From: Luteipulveratus flavus
GTDB lineage: Bacteria; Actinomycetota; Actinomycetes; Actinomycetales; Dermatophilaceae
Reading direction: 5' to 3'
NCBI RefSeq assembly: GCF_029439465.1
Contig: NZ_JAROAV010000001.1
Coordinates: forward strand, 1-64,000
Length of the DNA stretch: 64,000 nucleotides
Part shown: piece by piece, positions 34,230-42,365 of the stretch
Layout: each line of letters begins with the position of its first letter
How positions within the stretch are numbered: position 1 is the first letter of the stretch
The notes under the pieces: model-generated
Databases searched by the model: none
Seen by the model: only the letters and a program-made list of their open reading frames with translations
Told to the model about the DNA's origin: nothing
Made by a program: the position numbers and the translations under genes

Positions 34230-35328
34230 CGGCGACCTCGCCGAAGAACGCCCGGATGTCGTCGGCGAGCAGCTGCGGCTCCTCGTACGCGGCGAAGTGG
34301 CCGCCGCGCGGCATCTCGGTCCAGCGACGGACGTCGAACCACCGCTCGCCGAACGTGCGTGGCGCCGGGACGATGTCCTTCGGGAAGATCGCGAACGCGG
34401 TGGGCACCGTGACCTTGTCCTGGCTCCGGTTGCCCATCCCGCGCATGTTCTCGAAGTAGAGACGGGCCGCCGAGCCGGCGGTCTGGGTGGCCCAGTAGAC
34501 GGTCAGGTTGGTCGCCAGCCAGTCGGGGTCGAAGCGACTGAAGACGTCTCCGTCGCAGTCGCTCCACGTCTGGTACTTCTCCAAGAACCAGGCCGCCAGG
34601 CCGGCGGGGGAGTCGTTGAGCGCGTACGCGATCGTCTGCGGCTTCGTGCTCTGCTGCAGGGCGTACGAGCCCTCGCTCTGCGACCACTGCATCCCGCGCT
34701 GGAGGTAGTCCTGCTCCTCCTCGCTCAGCGTCGACGGGTCGGCCGCGAACAGGTGCCAGTACGGGACGTCGGTCAGGTGCAGCCCGATCATCCGGTCGCC
34801 GTGCGCGGCTGCGAGGGCCTCGCCGACACCGCTGCCGAGGTCGCCACCGTGATAGCCGAACCGCTCGTGGCCGAGCTCGGTCATCAGGCCGGCGAACAGC
34901 TCGGCGATCCGCGGGCCGTCCGTGCCGGGCTCGGTCGGCCGGTCGGAGAACCCGTACCCCGGGAGGCTGGGCACGACGAGCTCGAAGTCGTCGGCCAGCA
35001 GCGGGATCAGCCGCTCGAACCGCAGGAACGAGTCCGGCCAGCCGTGCACCAGCAGCAGTGGTGTCGCGCCCGTCCGGCCCGCGCGGACGACGTGCAGCCC
35101 GATGCCGTCGACCTCGACTCGCTGGTGGTCCAGCTGGTTCAGCTCCTCCTGCCTCGCCGCCCAGTCGAACGAGCCGGCCCAGTGGTCGACCAGCCGCCGC
35201 AGCGCGTCCGGTGGGGTGCCGCGCTCCCAGTCGTCGCCGATCGCGTCCGGCCACCGGGTCGCCCGCAGGCGGGTGCGCAGGTCGTCGATGACCTGCTGCG
35301 GTACGTCGATGGTGAAGTCCTGCGCCAT
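34222..35328 (-). CDS. Epoxide hydrolase with EHN domain (368 aa)
   Basis: The N-terminal ~110 residues are the EHN domain (MAQDFTIDVPQQVIDDLRTRLRATRWPDAI, FDWAARQEELNQLDHQRVEVDGI). The alpha/beta-hydrolase core follows: LLLVHGWPDSFLRFERLIP, FGYHGGDLGSGVGEALA (nucleophile Asp in GGD; the more common GGDWG is GGDLG here) and RGGHFAAYEEP (His). It opens epoxides by water addition. ATG 35328 with GGGAGG is preferred; upstream sequence in frame is low-complexity. Possibly detoxification; no pathway partner is adjacent. Confidence 0.94.
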   Translation of the reverse strand: MAQDFTIDVPQQVIDDLRTRLRATRWPDAIGDDWERGTPPDALRRLVDHWAGSFDWAARQEELNQLDHQRVEVDGIGLHVVRAGRTGATPLLLVHGWPDSFLRFERLIPLLADDFELVVPSLPGYGFSDRPTEPGTDGPRIAELFAGLMTELGHERFGYHGGDLGSGVGEALAAAHGDRMIGLHLTDVPYWHLFAADPSTLSEEEQDYLQRGMQWSQSEGSYALQQSTKPQTIAYALNDSPAGLAAWFLEKYQTWSDCDGDVFSRFDPDWLATNLTVYWATQTAGSAARLYFENMRGMGNRSQDKVTVPTAFAIFPKDIVPAPRTFGERWFDVRRWTEMPRGGHFAAYEEPQLLADDIRAFFGEVAER

Positions 35329-35558
35329 GCTGCCTCCCTGGCTCCTGGCTGACGAGCAAGAACCTAGGCCGCACCTCCGACAGCCGGGCGGGATCGGCCG
35401 CGCCGCCGACGTCCGGTCGCCTCCGCCGCCGCGTAGCGTCATCGACCTGCCGAATCGTCAGTGCGGTCAAAGGCCCACCTCCTGCCCGTAGTCGCAGCCA
35501 GCGATCCGGCCCGACTATCCGGTTGAGCGTGGCCGTCGAGCACCTGAAGACTGGCGGC

Positions 35559-36110
35559 ATGACGACGATCAGCGCGACGGCGCTCAGCCGGGCGGTGTCG
35601 CACGCGCTGCGGCACGAACCGTGGCTGTACGAGCTGGAGCTGGACAAGCAGGGCTGGACGCCGGTGGGATCGCTGGTCGACGCGTTGCGCCACGAGCCGG
35701 ACTGGAGGTCGGTGACGGCGGCGGACGTCGAGGCGATGGTGGCCACCGCTCCCAAGCAACGGCACGAGATCCGCGACGGTCGCATCCGCGCGCTGTACGG
35801 CCACTCGCTGCCCGGTCGCATCGAGCTCGTCCGGCAGGAGCCGCCGCAGGTGCTGTTCCACGGGACGGCTCCGGTTACGGTGGAAGCGATCCGCCGCGAC
35901 GGACTGCGACCGATGGCTCGGCAGTACGTGCACCTGTCGGTCGACATCGAGATGGCCCAGGCAGTGGGAGCGCGAAAAGACGCCGCGCCGGTGCTGCTGC
36001 GCGTGGCAGCCGGTGACGCTGCCGCCGCGGGCGTGCCGTTCTACCTCGGCAACGCGCGCGTCTGGCTGGCCGACGGCGTACCGGCCCGCTTCATCACGCC
36101 GTTGCCCTGA
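35559..36110 (+). CDS. kptA: RNA 2'-phosphotransferase KptA/Tpt1 (183 aa)
   Basis: All KptA landmarks: LSRAVSHALRHEPWLYELELDKQGWTPVGSL at the N-terminus (R-H pair near 18-19), HEIRDGRIRALYGHS, VLFHGTAPVTVEAIRRDGLRPM and QYVHLSVDIEMAQAVG (NAD-binding His). The family transfers an internal RNA 2'-phosphate to NAD+. Bacteria lack the tRNA splicing pathway that makes this substrate, so its natural role is open. ATG 35559 aligns best with known starts; an in-frame GTG 30 nt upstream is the alternative. SD weak. Confidence 0.94.
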   Translation: MTTISATALSRAVSHALRHEPWLYELELDKQGWTPVGSLVDALRHEPDWRSVTAADVEAMVATAPKQRHEIRDGRIRALYGHSLPGRIELVRQEPPQVLFHGTAPVTVEAIRRDGLRPMARQYVHLSVDIEMAQAVGARKDAAPVLLRVAAGDAAAAGVPFYLGNARVWLADGVPARFITPLP

Positions 36111-36195
36111 GGTCCGGCACCGCCGTCCGGGTTTGCGTGACACGGCATCGGGAAGGGTGGGGAGCACTGCCCCGACGAACATGGAGGTTCCCGCC

Positions 36196-36858
36196 GTGAC
36201 CGCTGACACCGTGCTGCTGGACGTCGACGGCACGCTCATCGACTCCTCGTACCACCACACCATTGCGTGGGCGAAGGCCTTCGCCGACGAGGGGCTCTAC
36301 CCGCCGCTGTGGACGGTCCACCGGGCGATCGGCATGGGCGGCGACCGGCTGGTACCGCACGTCACCGACGAGGAGACCGAGTGGCGCTGTGGCGACCGCG
36401 TCCGCGAGGGCTGGGAGCGTGCGTACGCGCAGCTGGTCGACGACGTGCACCCCTTCGACGGCGCCGGCGAGCTCGTGCGCGCCCTGCGCGAGCGCGGTTT
36501 GAAGGTCGCGCTCGCGTCGTCGGGGAAGGAGCGGTTCACCGCCACGGCGATCGAGGCCATCGGCGTCACCCGCGACGACGTGGACGCGGTCACGACGTCG
36601 GCCGACGCCGACGCGTCCAAGCCCGACCCCGGCATTCTGAAGGTCGCACTCGACGCCGCCGGCGGCACCTCGGCGATCGTGGTCGGCGACAGCACCTGGG
36701 ACGTCGAGGCGGCGAAGGCCATCGACGCCCCGACCCTCACCGTCCGCACGGGCGGCTTCGACGCGGCCGAGCTGACCGCCGCGGGCGCCGAGCTCGTGGT
36801 GGACACCGTCGCCGACCTGATCGACGCCGACTGGGACCACCTGCGCAGTCTGCGCTGA
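36196..36858 (+). CDS. HAD-superfamily hydrolase, phosphoglycolate-phosphatase-like (220 aa)
   Basis: TVLLDVDGTLIDSSYHH has the nucleophile motif DxDGT; KVALASSGKERF gives motif II (Ser), SKPDPGILKVAL motif III (Lys) and VVGDSTWDVEAAKA motif IV (Asp). The cap is of the C1 helical type. GTG 36196 is chosen because GGAGG sits 8 nt before it, inside what would be the first codons of the ATG at 36181. Substrate unknown; it follows kptA by 85 nt. Confidence 0.93.
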   Translation: MTADTVLLDVDGTLIDSSYHHTIAWAKAFADEGLYPPLWTVHRAIGMGGDRLVPHVTDEETEWRCGDRVREGWERAYAQLVDDVHPFDGAGELVRALRERGLKVALASSGKERFTATAIEAIGVTRDDVDAVTTSADADASKPDPGILKVALDAAGGTSAIVVGDSTWDVEAAKAIDAPTLTVRTGGFDAAELTAAGAELVVDTVADLIDADWDHLRSLR

Positions 36859-36865
36859 CTCTCCG

Positions 36866-37744
36866 TCAGGCGTGCTGCCGGACCAGCCGGTCGAGAGTCG
36901 CGCGGACGGGGGTGGCGGGTCGGCCGATGAGGCGCTCGAGAGTCGGGTCGGTGACGTCGAACTCGCCGGCCCGGGCCGCCCGGAACATGCCGAGCGTGAA
37001 CTCGGCCCGCTCCTGCGGCATCCCGCTCGCGGCCATCGACCTGACCCACTCGTCGTCGTCGACCACCTCACGGGTGATGGTGCGCCCGGTCAGCTCGCTC
37101 AGCACCTCGGCGACGCCGGCGAAGTCCCAGGTCGTCGGTGCGACCAGCGGCGGGCTGACGCCGTCGAGCGCGTCGTCCACGTCCGGCTCGGCGGTGAGGG
37201 CGGCCGCGGCGACGTCGGCGAGGTCGGCGTGGTCGGTCCACGCGGTCGGCCCGTCCGCCGGCAGCCGGAACGACCCGGTCTCCAGCGCGTCCGGCACGTA
37301 GTACTCGAGGGTGCTCGCGTAGAACCCGTCGCGCAGCGCGGTGTACGGCACACCCTCGGCGGCCAGGTGGCGCTCGGTCGCGGCGTGCACCGGCTGCGGC
37401 CCGAACAGCGAGTGGTCCGAAGCAGCCTGGTGGCTGGTGTAGAGGATGCGCTGGGCGCCGGCGGCCTTCGCGGCGTCGATCGCCGCGCTGTTCGCCTCGA
37501 CGGCCTGCGACCCCACCATCGATGCTGAGACGACGAGCACGCGCTCGGCGCCCTCGAACGCCTGCTCCAGGCCGGCCGGGCGGGTGAAGTCGGCCGTGCG
37601 GACGCGGACCCCGCGGTCGGCGAGGCCGGACGCCTTGGCGGCGTCGCGGACGCTCACGCCCACCCGCTCGGCGGGCACGCGCTGCAGCACTCGCTCCACG
37701 ACCTGGCCGCCGAGTCGTCCAGTGGCGCCGGTGATGACGATCAT
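36866..37744 (-). CDS. NmrA-like/SDR NAD(P)-binding protein, QorB-type (292 aa)
   Basis: IVITGATGRLGGQVVERVLQ is the TGATGxxG nucleotide motif; VRVRTADFTRPAGLEQAFEG, RVLVVSAS and RILYTSHQAA follow the pattern of quinone oxidoreductase 2 (QorB) and NmrA-like reductases. SD GAGGAG precedes the ATG. Divergent from a TetR regulator with dyad sequences between them, so the pair is probably repressor and target. The substrate, perhaps quinone, is inferred from family only. Confidence 0.93.
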   Translation of the reverse strand: MIVITGATGRLGGQVVERVLQRVPAERVGVSVRDAAKASGLADRGVRVRTADFTRPAGLEQAFEGAERVLVVSASMVGSQAVEANSAAIDAAKAAGAQRILYTSHQAASDHSLFGPQPVHAATERHLAAEGVPYTALRDGFYASTLEYYVPDALETGSFRLPADGPTAWTDHADLADVAAAALTAEPDVDDALDGVSPPLVAPTTWDFAGVAEVLSELTGRTITREVVDDDEWVRSMAASGMPQERAEFTLGMFRAARAGEFDVTDPTLERLIGRPATPVRATLDRLVRQHA

Positions 37745-37757
37745 CGCTACTCCTCAG

Positions 37758-37790
37758 GTGTTATCAATGGAACGATACCGACGTTAACAC
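37758..37790. promoter_or_regulatory. Likely TetR operator between the NmrA and TetR genes
   Basis: This 61-nt divergent region is AT-rich. It holds the inverted pair GTGTTA (37758-37763) and TAACAC (37785-37790), and inside the left half TATC-N8-GATA (37762-37777). TGATATCA, a perfect palindrome and possible -10 region, follows just before the TetR start. Confidence 0.5.
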
Positions 37791-37805
37791 TGATATCATG
37801 GTCGG

Positions 37806-38531
37806 GTGAACCTGCGCTCCACCGACACCCCGCCCCGGGCGGACCTACGGACCACCGTCCTGGACGTGACCGCACGACTGCTGCGGGAGCAGGGCGCCGA
37901 CGGCGTCACCACCCGGGCGGTCGCCGCGGCGGCCGGGATCCAGGCGCCGACGATCTACCGGCTGTTCGGCGATAAGGACGGGCTGCTCGACGCGGTGGCC
38001 GAGCACGTGATGGCCACCTACGTCACGGCCAAGCGCGAGACCGCCCGCTCGGACGAGGCCGCGGACCCGGTCGACGTGCTGCGCGAGGGGTGGCGGACGT
38101 ACGTGGAGTTCGGCCTGGCCAACCCCGACCTCTTCGTCCTGCTCGTCACCCCCGGACGGACGTCCGCGGCCGCCGCCGAGGGGATGCGCGTGCTGGCGGA
38201 GCGTATCCATCGTGTGACGGCGGCCGGCCGGCTCCGCGTACCCGAGCAGCGCGCCGTCGAGATGGTCCACGCCGCCGGTGTCGGCGCCGTCCTCACCGTG
38301 CTCGCCGCCCCGACGGACCGACGCGACCTCGGGCTCGCCGACGCCATGCTCGACGCGCTCTGCCGGGAGATCCTGACGGACGCGCCCGCGGCCTCGGCCA
38401 GGGACGCCGTCTCGATCGCACTGGCGTTCAGGGCGATCGCGCCGGACCTCCCCGGCCTGTCCGCCGCTGAGCACGCCCTGCTGGAGGAGTGGCTCGACCG
38501 ATCTGCGTCCGCCTCCCCGTCAGTACCGTGA
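37806..38531 (+). CDS. TetR-family transcriptional regulator (241 aa)
   Basis: N-terminal HTH: TARLLREQGADGVTTRAVAAAAGIQAPTIYRLFGDKDGLLDAV, a textbook TetR domain at residues ~15-65. The C-terminal ligand domain resembles TetR_C families (VEFGLANPDLFVLLVTPG). GTG start. It is divergent from the NmrA-like gene and likely represses it; it ends 4 nt before the BKACE gene, which may be co-transcribed. Confidence 0.93.
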   Translation: MNLRSTDTPPRADLRTTVLDVTARLLREQGADGVTTRAVAAAAGIQAPTIYRLFGDKDGLLDAVAEHVMATYVTAKRETARSDEAADPVDVLREGWRTYVEFGLANPDLFVLLVTPGRTSAAAAEGMRVLAERIHRVTAAGRLRVPEQRAVEMVHAAGVGAVLTVLAAPTDRRDLGLADAMLDALCREILTDAPAASARDAVSIALAFRAIAPDLPGLSAAEHALLEEWLDRSASASPSVP

Positions 38532-38535
38532 TGGC

Positions 38536-39267
38536 GTGCTCATCAAGGTCTGCCCGAACGGTCCCCGTCCGCTCGAGGACCATCCGCGCCTCTCCGCCGA
38601 TCCGGCGCTGATCGCGCAGGAGGCAGCAGCGGCGGTGCGCGCCGGCGCCGGAGCGGTCCACGTCCATCCCAAGGACGAGTCCGGCGCCGACAGCCTCCGT
38701 GCCGATGACGTCGAGCGCTTCGTCGCAGCGATCCGGGCGGCCTGCCCGGGTGTGCCGGTCGGTGCGACCACGGGAGCCTGGGCCATGCCGGACGCCGCAG
38801 AGCGCGTCGCGGCCATCGATGCGTGGACGACGCTCCCCGACTTCGCCTCGCTGAACTGGCACGAGGAGGGAGCGGACGACGTCGCCGCTGCTCTCCTCGG
38901 ACGCGGTGTCGGTGTCGAAGCCGGCATCTGGCACCGGGACGGCCTCGCCGCGTGGCGACGGTCGCCGTACCGGGGTCGGTGTCTGCGCGCACTCATCGAG
39001 CTGCCGGACGTCGCCGACGCGAACGAGGTGGACGCGATGGCGAGGGAGCTCGTGGCGGCGGTCAGGTTGAGCGAGCCGGCGCTACCCGTATTGCTGCACG
39101 GCGAAGGACGCTCGACCTGGCCCGCCGTCGAACGTGCCGTCGCGTGGGGACTGGACACCCGCATCGGACTCGAGGACTGCCTGGTCGGACCCGACGGCGA
39201 GCCCGCGCAGGGCAACGCCCAGCTCGTCCGAGATGCCGTGCGGTTGGCACGTCGCCCAGGCGGTTGA
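38536..39267 (+). CDS. BKACE-family (beta-keto acid cleavage) enzyme (243 aa)
   Basis: Members cleave beta-keto acids with acetyl-CoA. Visible motifs are IKVCPNGPRP, AAVRAGAGAVHVHPKDE (metal-binding His pair in VHVHP), LNWHEEGAD, VEAGIWHRDGL and VLLHGEGRSTWPAVERAV ... TRIGLEDCL. At 243 aa it is shorter than the ~275-310 usual. GTG start 4 nt after the TetR stop. Substrate unknown. Confidence 0.88.
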   Translation: MLIKVCPNGPRPLEDHPRLSADPALIAQEAAAAVRAGAGAVHVHPKDESGADSLRADDVERFVAAIRAACPGVPVGATTGAWAMPDAAERVAAIDAWTTLPDFASLNWHEEGADDVAAALLGRGVGVEAGIWHRDGLAAWRRSPYRGRCLRALIELPDVADANEVDAMARELVAAVRLSEPALPVLLHGEGRSTWPAVERAVAWGLDTRIGLEDCLVGPDGEPAQGNAQLVRDAVRLARRPGG

Positions 39268-39295
39268 CCGGAGCCGCGCGGGCCGCGCCGCGGGC

Positions 39296-39457
39296 TCAGA
39301 GCGTCGGAACGTCGTACTCCAGGCAGCGGGGGTCGACGGTGAGGAAGGGGATGTCCTCGCACATCGCCTGAGCGACGAGCATCCGGTCGAACGGATCGCG
39401 ATGGAGCAGCGGCAGGGTGTCCAAGAGCAGGACTTGGGTGTCGAGCAGGACCCTCAC
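39296..39457 (-). pseudogene. VapC-like PIN toxin remnant with internal deletion (53 codons)
   Basis: The frame starts VRVLLDTQVLLLD, the first strand of a PIN nuclease (first catalytic Asp), and jumps directly to LPLLHRDPFDRMLVAQAM...FLTVDPRCLEYDVPTL, the last third of the domain with the HRDPFDR motif. The middle ~70 residues, including the central acidic residues, are missing. The GTG start overlaps the antitoxin stop (GTGA) as in an intact module. The product would be inactive. The junction lies among similar CTGCTC..GACACCC stretches, so slippage or recombination is plausible. Confidence 0.85.
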
Positions 39458-39687
39458 GCGCCGAACCAGTCGCGCTCGTCCTGGTCGGTCCACTCGCCGA
39501 AGTCGTCGCCGATCGCGACCTGGCCCTTCAGGTCGCCGAACGTGACGGGCCGGTCGACCGGCGCGATGGGACCGAGCTGTGCCACTGGCCTCCCGTTGCG
39601 CGCGATGACGACGGTCTCGCCCGCCTCGGCTGCGGCAATGAGCCGGCTGAACGTCGCCTTGGCGTCGTAGATGTTCACCGTCGGCAT
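39454..39687 (-). CDS. Phd/YefM-family antitoxin (77 aa)
   Basis: MPTVNIYDAKATFSRLIAAAEAGETVVIARNGRPVAQLGP is the Phd/YefM DNA-binding fold; the C-terminal PVTFGDLKGQVAIGDDFGEWTDQDERDWFG is the toxin-binding tail with the common GDDFxE pattern. It looks intact, though its partner PIN toxin is internally deleted. Promoter region holds tandem palindromes for autoregulation. Confidence 0.93.
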   Translation of the reverse strand: MPTVNIYDAKATFSRLIAAAEAGETVVIARNGRPVAQLGPIAPVDRPVTFGDLKGQVAIGDDFGEWTDQDERDWFGA

Positions 39688-39704
39688 GACACGAGCGTAC
39701 GAAC

Positions 39705-39725
39705 ATCTGGCCAGATCTGACCAGA
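39705..39725. promoter_or_regulatory. Antitoxin operator: two adjacent palindromes
   Basis: TCTGGCCAGA (39706-39715, extended to ATCTGGCCAGAT) is followed at once by TCTGACCAGA (39716-39725). Tandem dyads just upstream of the antitoxin start are typical of autoregulated toxin-antitoxin operons. Confidence 0.7.
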
Positions 39726-39742
39726 ACCAGAGGGTCGGCGGC

Positions 39743-40987
39743 TCAGGTGGCGGCGGTGACCGAGGGCTCGGGCTGGCTACGCCACGTCTCGGTCTCCAGC
39801 ACCTCGCGCACGGTCGCCACGCAGGTCCACACGTCCTCGTACCGCAGGTACAGCGGGGTGAAGCCGAACCGCATCAGGTCCGGTGCGCGGAAGTCGCCCT
39901 GGACGCCGCGCTCGATCAGGGCGCGCATCACCTGGTAACCGTGCGGGTGCCGCAGCGCGACCTGGCTGCCGCGCCGGTCGGCGTCGCGCGGGGAGGCGAC
40001 CTCGACCGCGTCGCCGAGCTCCTGGTCGACCAGGGCGATGAACAGGTCGGTCATCGCCTGGCTCTTGCGGCGTACGGCGGCCATGTCGACCGACGCGAAC
40101 AGGTCCAGGCTCGCGGCCAGCGGGGGGAAAGACAGGATCGACGGACTGCTCGTGCGGAACCGCGAGATGCCCGCGGCCGGCTCGTACGACGTCGTGAACG
40201 CGAACGGCGCGGCGTGGCCGTGCCACCCGGACAGCGGCTGGACGGCGTCGGCCTGCAGGCGCGGCGCGACGTAGAGGTAGGCGGGCGAGCCGGGGCCGGC
40301 GTTGAGGTACTTGTACGTGCAGCCGATGGCGAAGTCGACGTCGCACCCGGGCAGGTCGATCTCGAGCGCGCCGGCGCTGTGGCACAGGTCCCAGATCGCG
40401 AGTGCGCCTGCGGCGTGGACCTTCTCGGTGACGGCGGCCATGTCCAGCAGGTCGCCGGTGCGGTAGTCCACGTGGTTCAGCACGACGGCCGCGACGTCGC
40501 CCTGATCGAGCAGGTCGTCCAGCTGCGCGCCGCCCTGCTCGATCAGGGCGAGGCGGTGCTGGCCGGTCCAGGTCGCCATGCTCTCCAGCATGTAGACGTC
40601 GGTCGGGAAGCCGTACGCCTCGGCCACGATCGTGCGACGCTCCGGCCGCAGCTGCAGCGCCGCACCGACCACCTTGAACAGGTTCAGCGAGGTCGTGTCG
40701 CAGACGACGACCTGGCCGGGGCCGGCGCCGACGAGCGGGGCGAGCCGGTCCCCGAGGGTGAGCGGCTGGTCGAACCAGCCGGCATCGTTCCAGCTGCCGA
40801 CCAGACCCTGCGCCCACTCCCGGGTGACGACCTCCTGCATCCGCTCCGGGACCGCGCGCGGCATCGGGCCGAGCGAGTTGCCCACCAGGTACGTCACACC
40901 CTCGGGGAGCACGAACTCGTCGCGCAGGTGGGCAAGGTCATCACGGTGGTCGAGCTCACGGCAGTGGGAGATGTCGATCGAAGTCAC
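39743..40987 (-). CDS. kynU: Kynureninase (414 aa)
   Basis: PLP-dependent fold I enzyme: VTYLVGNSLGPMPRAV, VVCDTTSLNLFKVVGAAL, AAVVLNHVDYRTGDLLDMAAV, IWDLCHSAGALEIDL (PLP-binding Asp) and CTYKYLNAGPGSPAYLYV with the Schiff-base Lys. GWHGHAAPFAF is also a kynureninase motif. It turns kynurenine into anthranilate plus alanine. GTG 40987. No tryptophan 2,3-dioxygenase or kynurenine formamidase gene is nearby in the window. Confidence 0.96.
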   Translation of the reverse strand: MTSIDISHCRELDHRDDLAHLRDEFVLPEGVTYLVGNSLGPMPRAVPERMQEVVTREWAQGLVGSWNDAGWFDQPLTLGDRLAPLVGAGPGQVVVCDTTSLNLFKVVGAALQLRPERRTIVAEAYGFPTDVYMLESMATWTGQHRLALIEQGGAQLDDLLDQGDVAAVVLNHVDYRTGDLLDMAAVTEKVHAAGALAIWDLCHSAGALEIDLPGCDVDFAIGCTYKYLNAGPGSPAYLYVAPRLQADAVQPLSGWHGHAAPFAFTTSYEPAAGISRFRTSSPSILSFPPLAASLDLFASVDMAAVRRKSQAMTDLFIALVDQELGDAVEVASPRDADRRGSQVALRHPHGYQVMRALIERGVQGDFRAPDLMRFGFTPLYLRYEDVWTCVATVREVLETETWRSQPEPSVTAAT

Positions 40988-41097
40988 GCCCCAAGGGTGG
41001 TGTGCGTCGCCCGGCCTGTCCACCGGATCGCACTAGGCTCGGCTCCCACAGCGCCCGGCAGGTCAGGGCGACCAACGGGGACGGGGAGTGGTCGACG

Positions 41098-41343
41098 ATG
41101 AGGACGTTCGCAGCAGTGGGGAGCAGCTCCGGCGGTCACTTCTCCTGGTGGGCCACCGGGCTCATCGTGCTGATCGGAATCCCGTTGACGCTGTGGCGTC
41201 TTCGGCGCGGCGGGCCCGGCCCGCAGATGAACTGGATCCCTCGGTCGATGCGCGGCCGGGCCAACAAGACGTACCGCAAGCACGGGTGGCAGGAGCCGTT
41301 CGACGACGAGGGCAACCGCAACCCGGACCGGACGGTCCTCTGA
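41098..41343 (+). CDS. Small single-pass membrane protein (81 aa), unknown
   Basis: A Gly/Ser-rich start is followed by one transmembrane helix (WWATGLIVLIGIPLTLWRLRRGG) with positive residues after it, then a polar tail (NWIPRSMRGRANKTYRKHGWQEPFDDEGN). GGGGAG lies ~10 nt before ATG 41098. Divergent from kynU. No recognised family; codon bias and SD make it a likely real gene. Confidence 0.72.
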   Translation: MRTFAAVGSSSGGHFSWWATGLIVLIGIPLTLWRLRRGGPGPQMNWIPRSMRGRANKTYRKHGWQEPFDDEGNRNPDRTVL

Positions 41344-41382
41344 GCTCAGCGACGCTACGGTCGGCTGGTCGCTCGGTACGGC

Positions 41383-41628
41383 TCACTCACGGTCGTCCGT
41401 GCGGTCGGTGCCGTCGACCGAGGGAAGAATGACGACGCGCACTGTCGCCATGCCGACGGCCATCGCGAGTCCCCATATCCCGCCTGTCTCGGCACTCTCC
41501 GCGAGGCCGTCCCGGCCGAAGATGCCGGTCGCGTCCATCAACGGCCAGACCACAACGCCGACGACGGGATAGAGGACGAAGCCACCCCAGCGGGGGTGAC
41601 GCCGGTACCACCTCCGGAGCAGCCGCAT
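41383..41628 (-). CDS. Small membrane protein (81 aa), unknown
   Basis: MRLLRRWYRRHPRWGGFVLY gives a basic start and two hydrophobic stretches follow (FVLYPVVGVVVWPLM and IWGLAMAVGMATVRVVIL), ending in a charged tail. SD is weak (GGGCGG). Convergent with the 81-aa membrane protein gene. Family unknown. Confidence 0.6.
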   Translation of the reverse strand: MRLLRRWYRRHPRWGGFVLYPVVGVVVWPLMDATGIFGRDGLAESAETGGIWGLAMAVGMATVRVVILPSVDGTDRTDDRE

Positions 41629-41698
41629 CCGCCCATCATGTCGTCTCGCACGCCGCGGGGGTGACGTCGTGCAGGGCAGCTCCTCCACGCGGCGGCCA

Positions 41699-42289
41699 TC
41701 AGCGGCCAAGGGGGTCGCGCCGGTCGGACCCGTCGAGTCGCAGCTCGGCCGGTGTGCGGCGTTGTCGGGAGGCGTCCTCCTCCAGGGACCGCCCGATCGC
41801 GGTCATGCTGACCACCACCCAGCCGTCCGGGACGTGCAGATCGCCGCTGAGTCCGGCGAGGTCGAAGGCCCGGAACTGCCGGCACGACAAGCCCATCGCG
41901 GTGGCCTGGATCGTCATGTGGGCCACCGCCTGGCCGAGGTCGTAGTCGGCGAACTCGGAGTACGGCCAGTCCGTACCCTCCACGAACCGGTGCGCCAGGT
42001 TGACCACCAGGGCGCTCGCGGTCGGAGCCCAGCGCGCCGACGACGAAGCCAGCCGGGAGGTGAGCAGGTCATGGCCGGGGTCGCCTCGGCGCCGCAGGTG
42101 GAACATCCAGGGCTGGGAGTTGCCCGCCGACGGTGCCCATCGCGCTGCCTCGAGCAGACCGTCCTCGTCGGCGTCGGCCAGCACGTGGTCCGGGTCGAAC
42201 ACCAGCGGGCTGAACCGCGCCGCGAGCAGCGGGTGGATCGGCCGGTCCGGTGGTACGCACAATTCGTCGGTGGAGCTCATCCCCCTCAT
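41699..42289 (-). CDS. Nitroreductase-family protein (196 aa)
   Basis: FMN-dependent nitroreductase fold: HPLLAARFSPLVFDPDHVL, LLEAARWAPSAGNSQPWMFHLRRR (FMN-binding RxAPSxxNxQPW), LGQAVAHMTIQATAMGLSCRQFRAFD. The first ~25 residues differ from canonical members and the start could also be ATG 42280. It reduces nitro compounds, quinones or flavin substrates with NAD(P)H; which one is unknown. Confidence 0.9.
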   Translation of the reverse strand: MRGMSSTDELCVPPDRPIHPLLAARFSPLVFDPDHVLADADEDGLLEAARWAPSAGNSQPWMFHLRRRGDPGHDLLTSRLASSSARWAPTASALVVNLAHRFVEGTDWPYSEFADYDLGQAVAHMTIQATAMGLSCRQFRAFDLAGLSGDLHVPDGWVVVSMTAIGRSLEEDASRQRRTPAELRLDGSDRRDPLGR

Positions 42290-42365
42290 CGTGGACGACG
42301 ACCGCCGCGCGATCGACCGTTCGTCCCGAATCCGACGGGTCGCCTACGAGGGCATCGCGCCCGCC

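Noticed and set aside
39743-41343. Complete kynurenine degradation operon
   Set aside because: Only kynureninase is present; the neighbours are a toxin-antitoxin remnant and a small membrane protein on the other strand.
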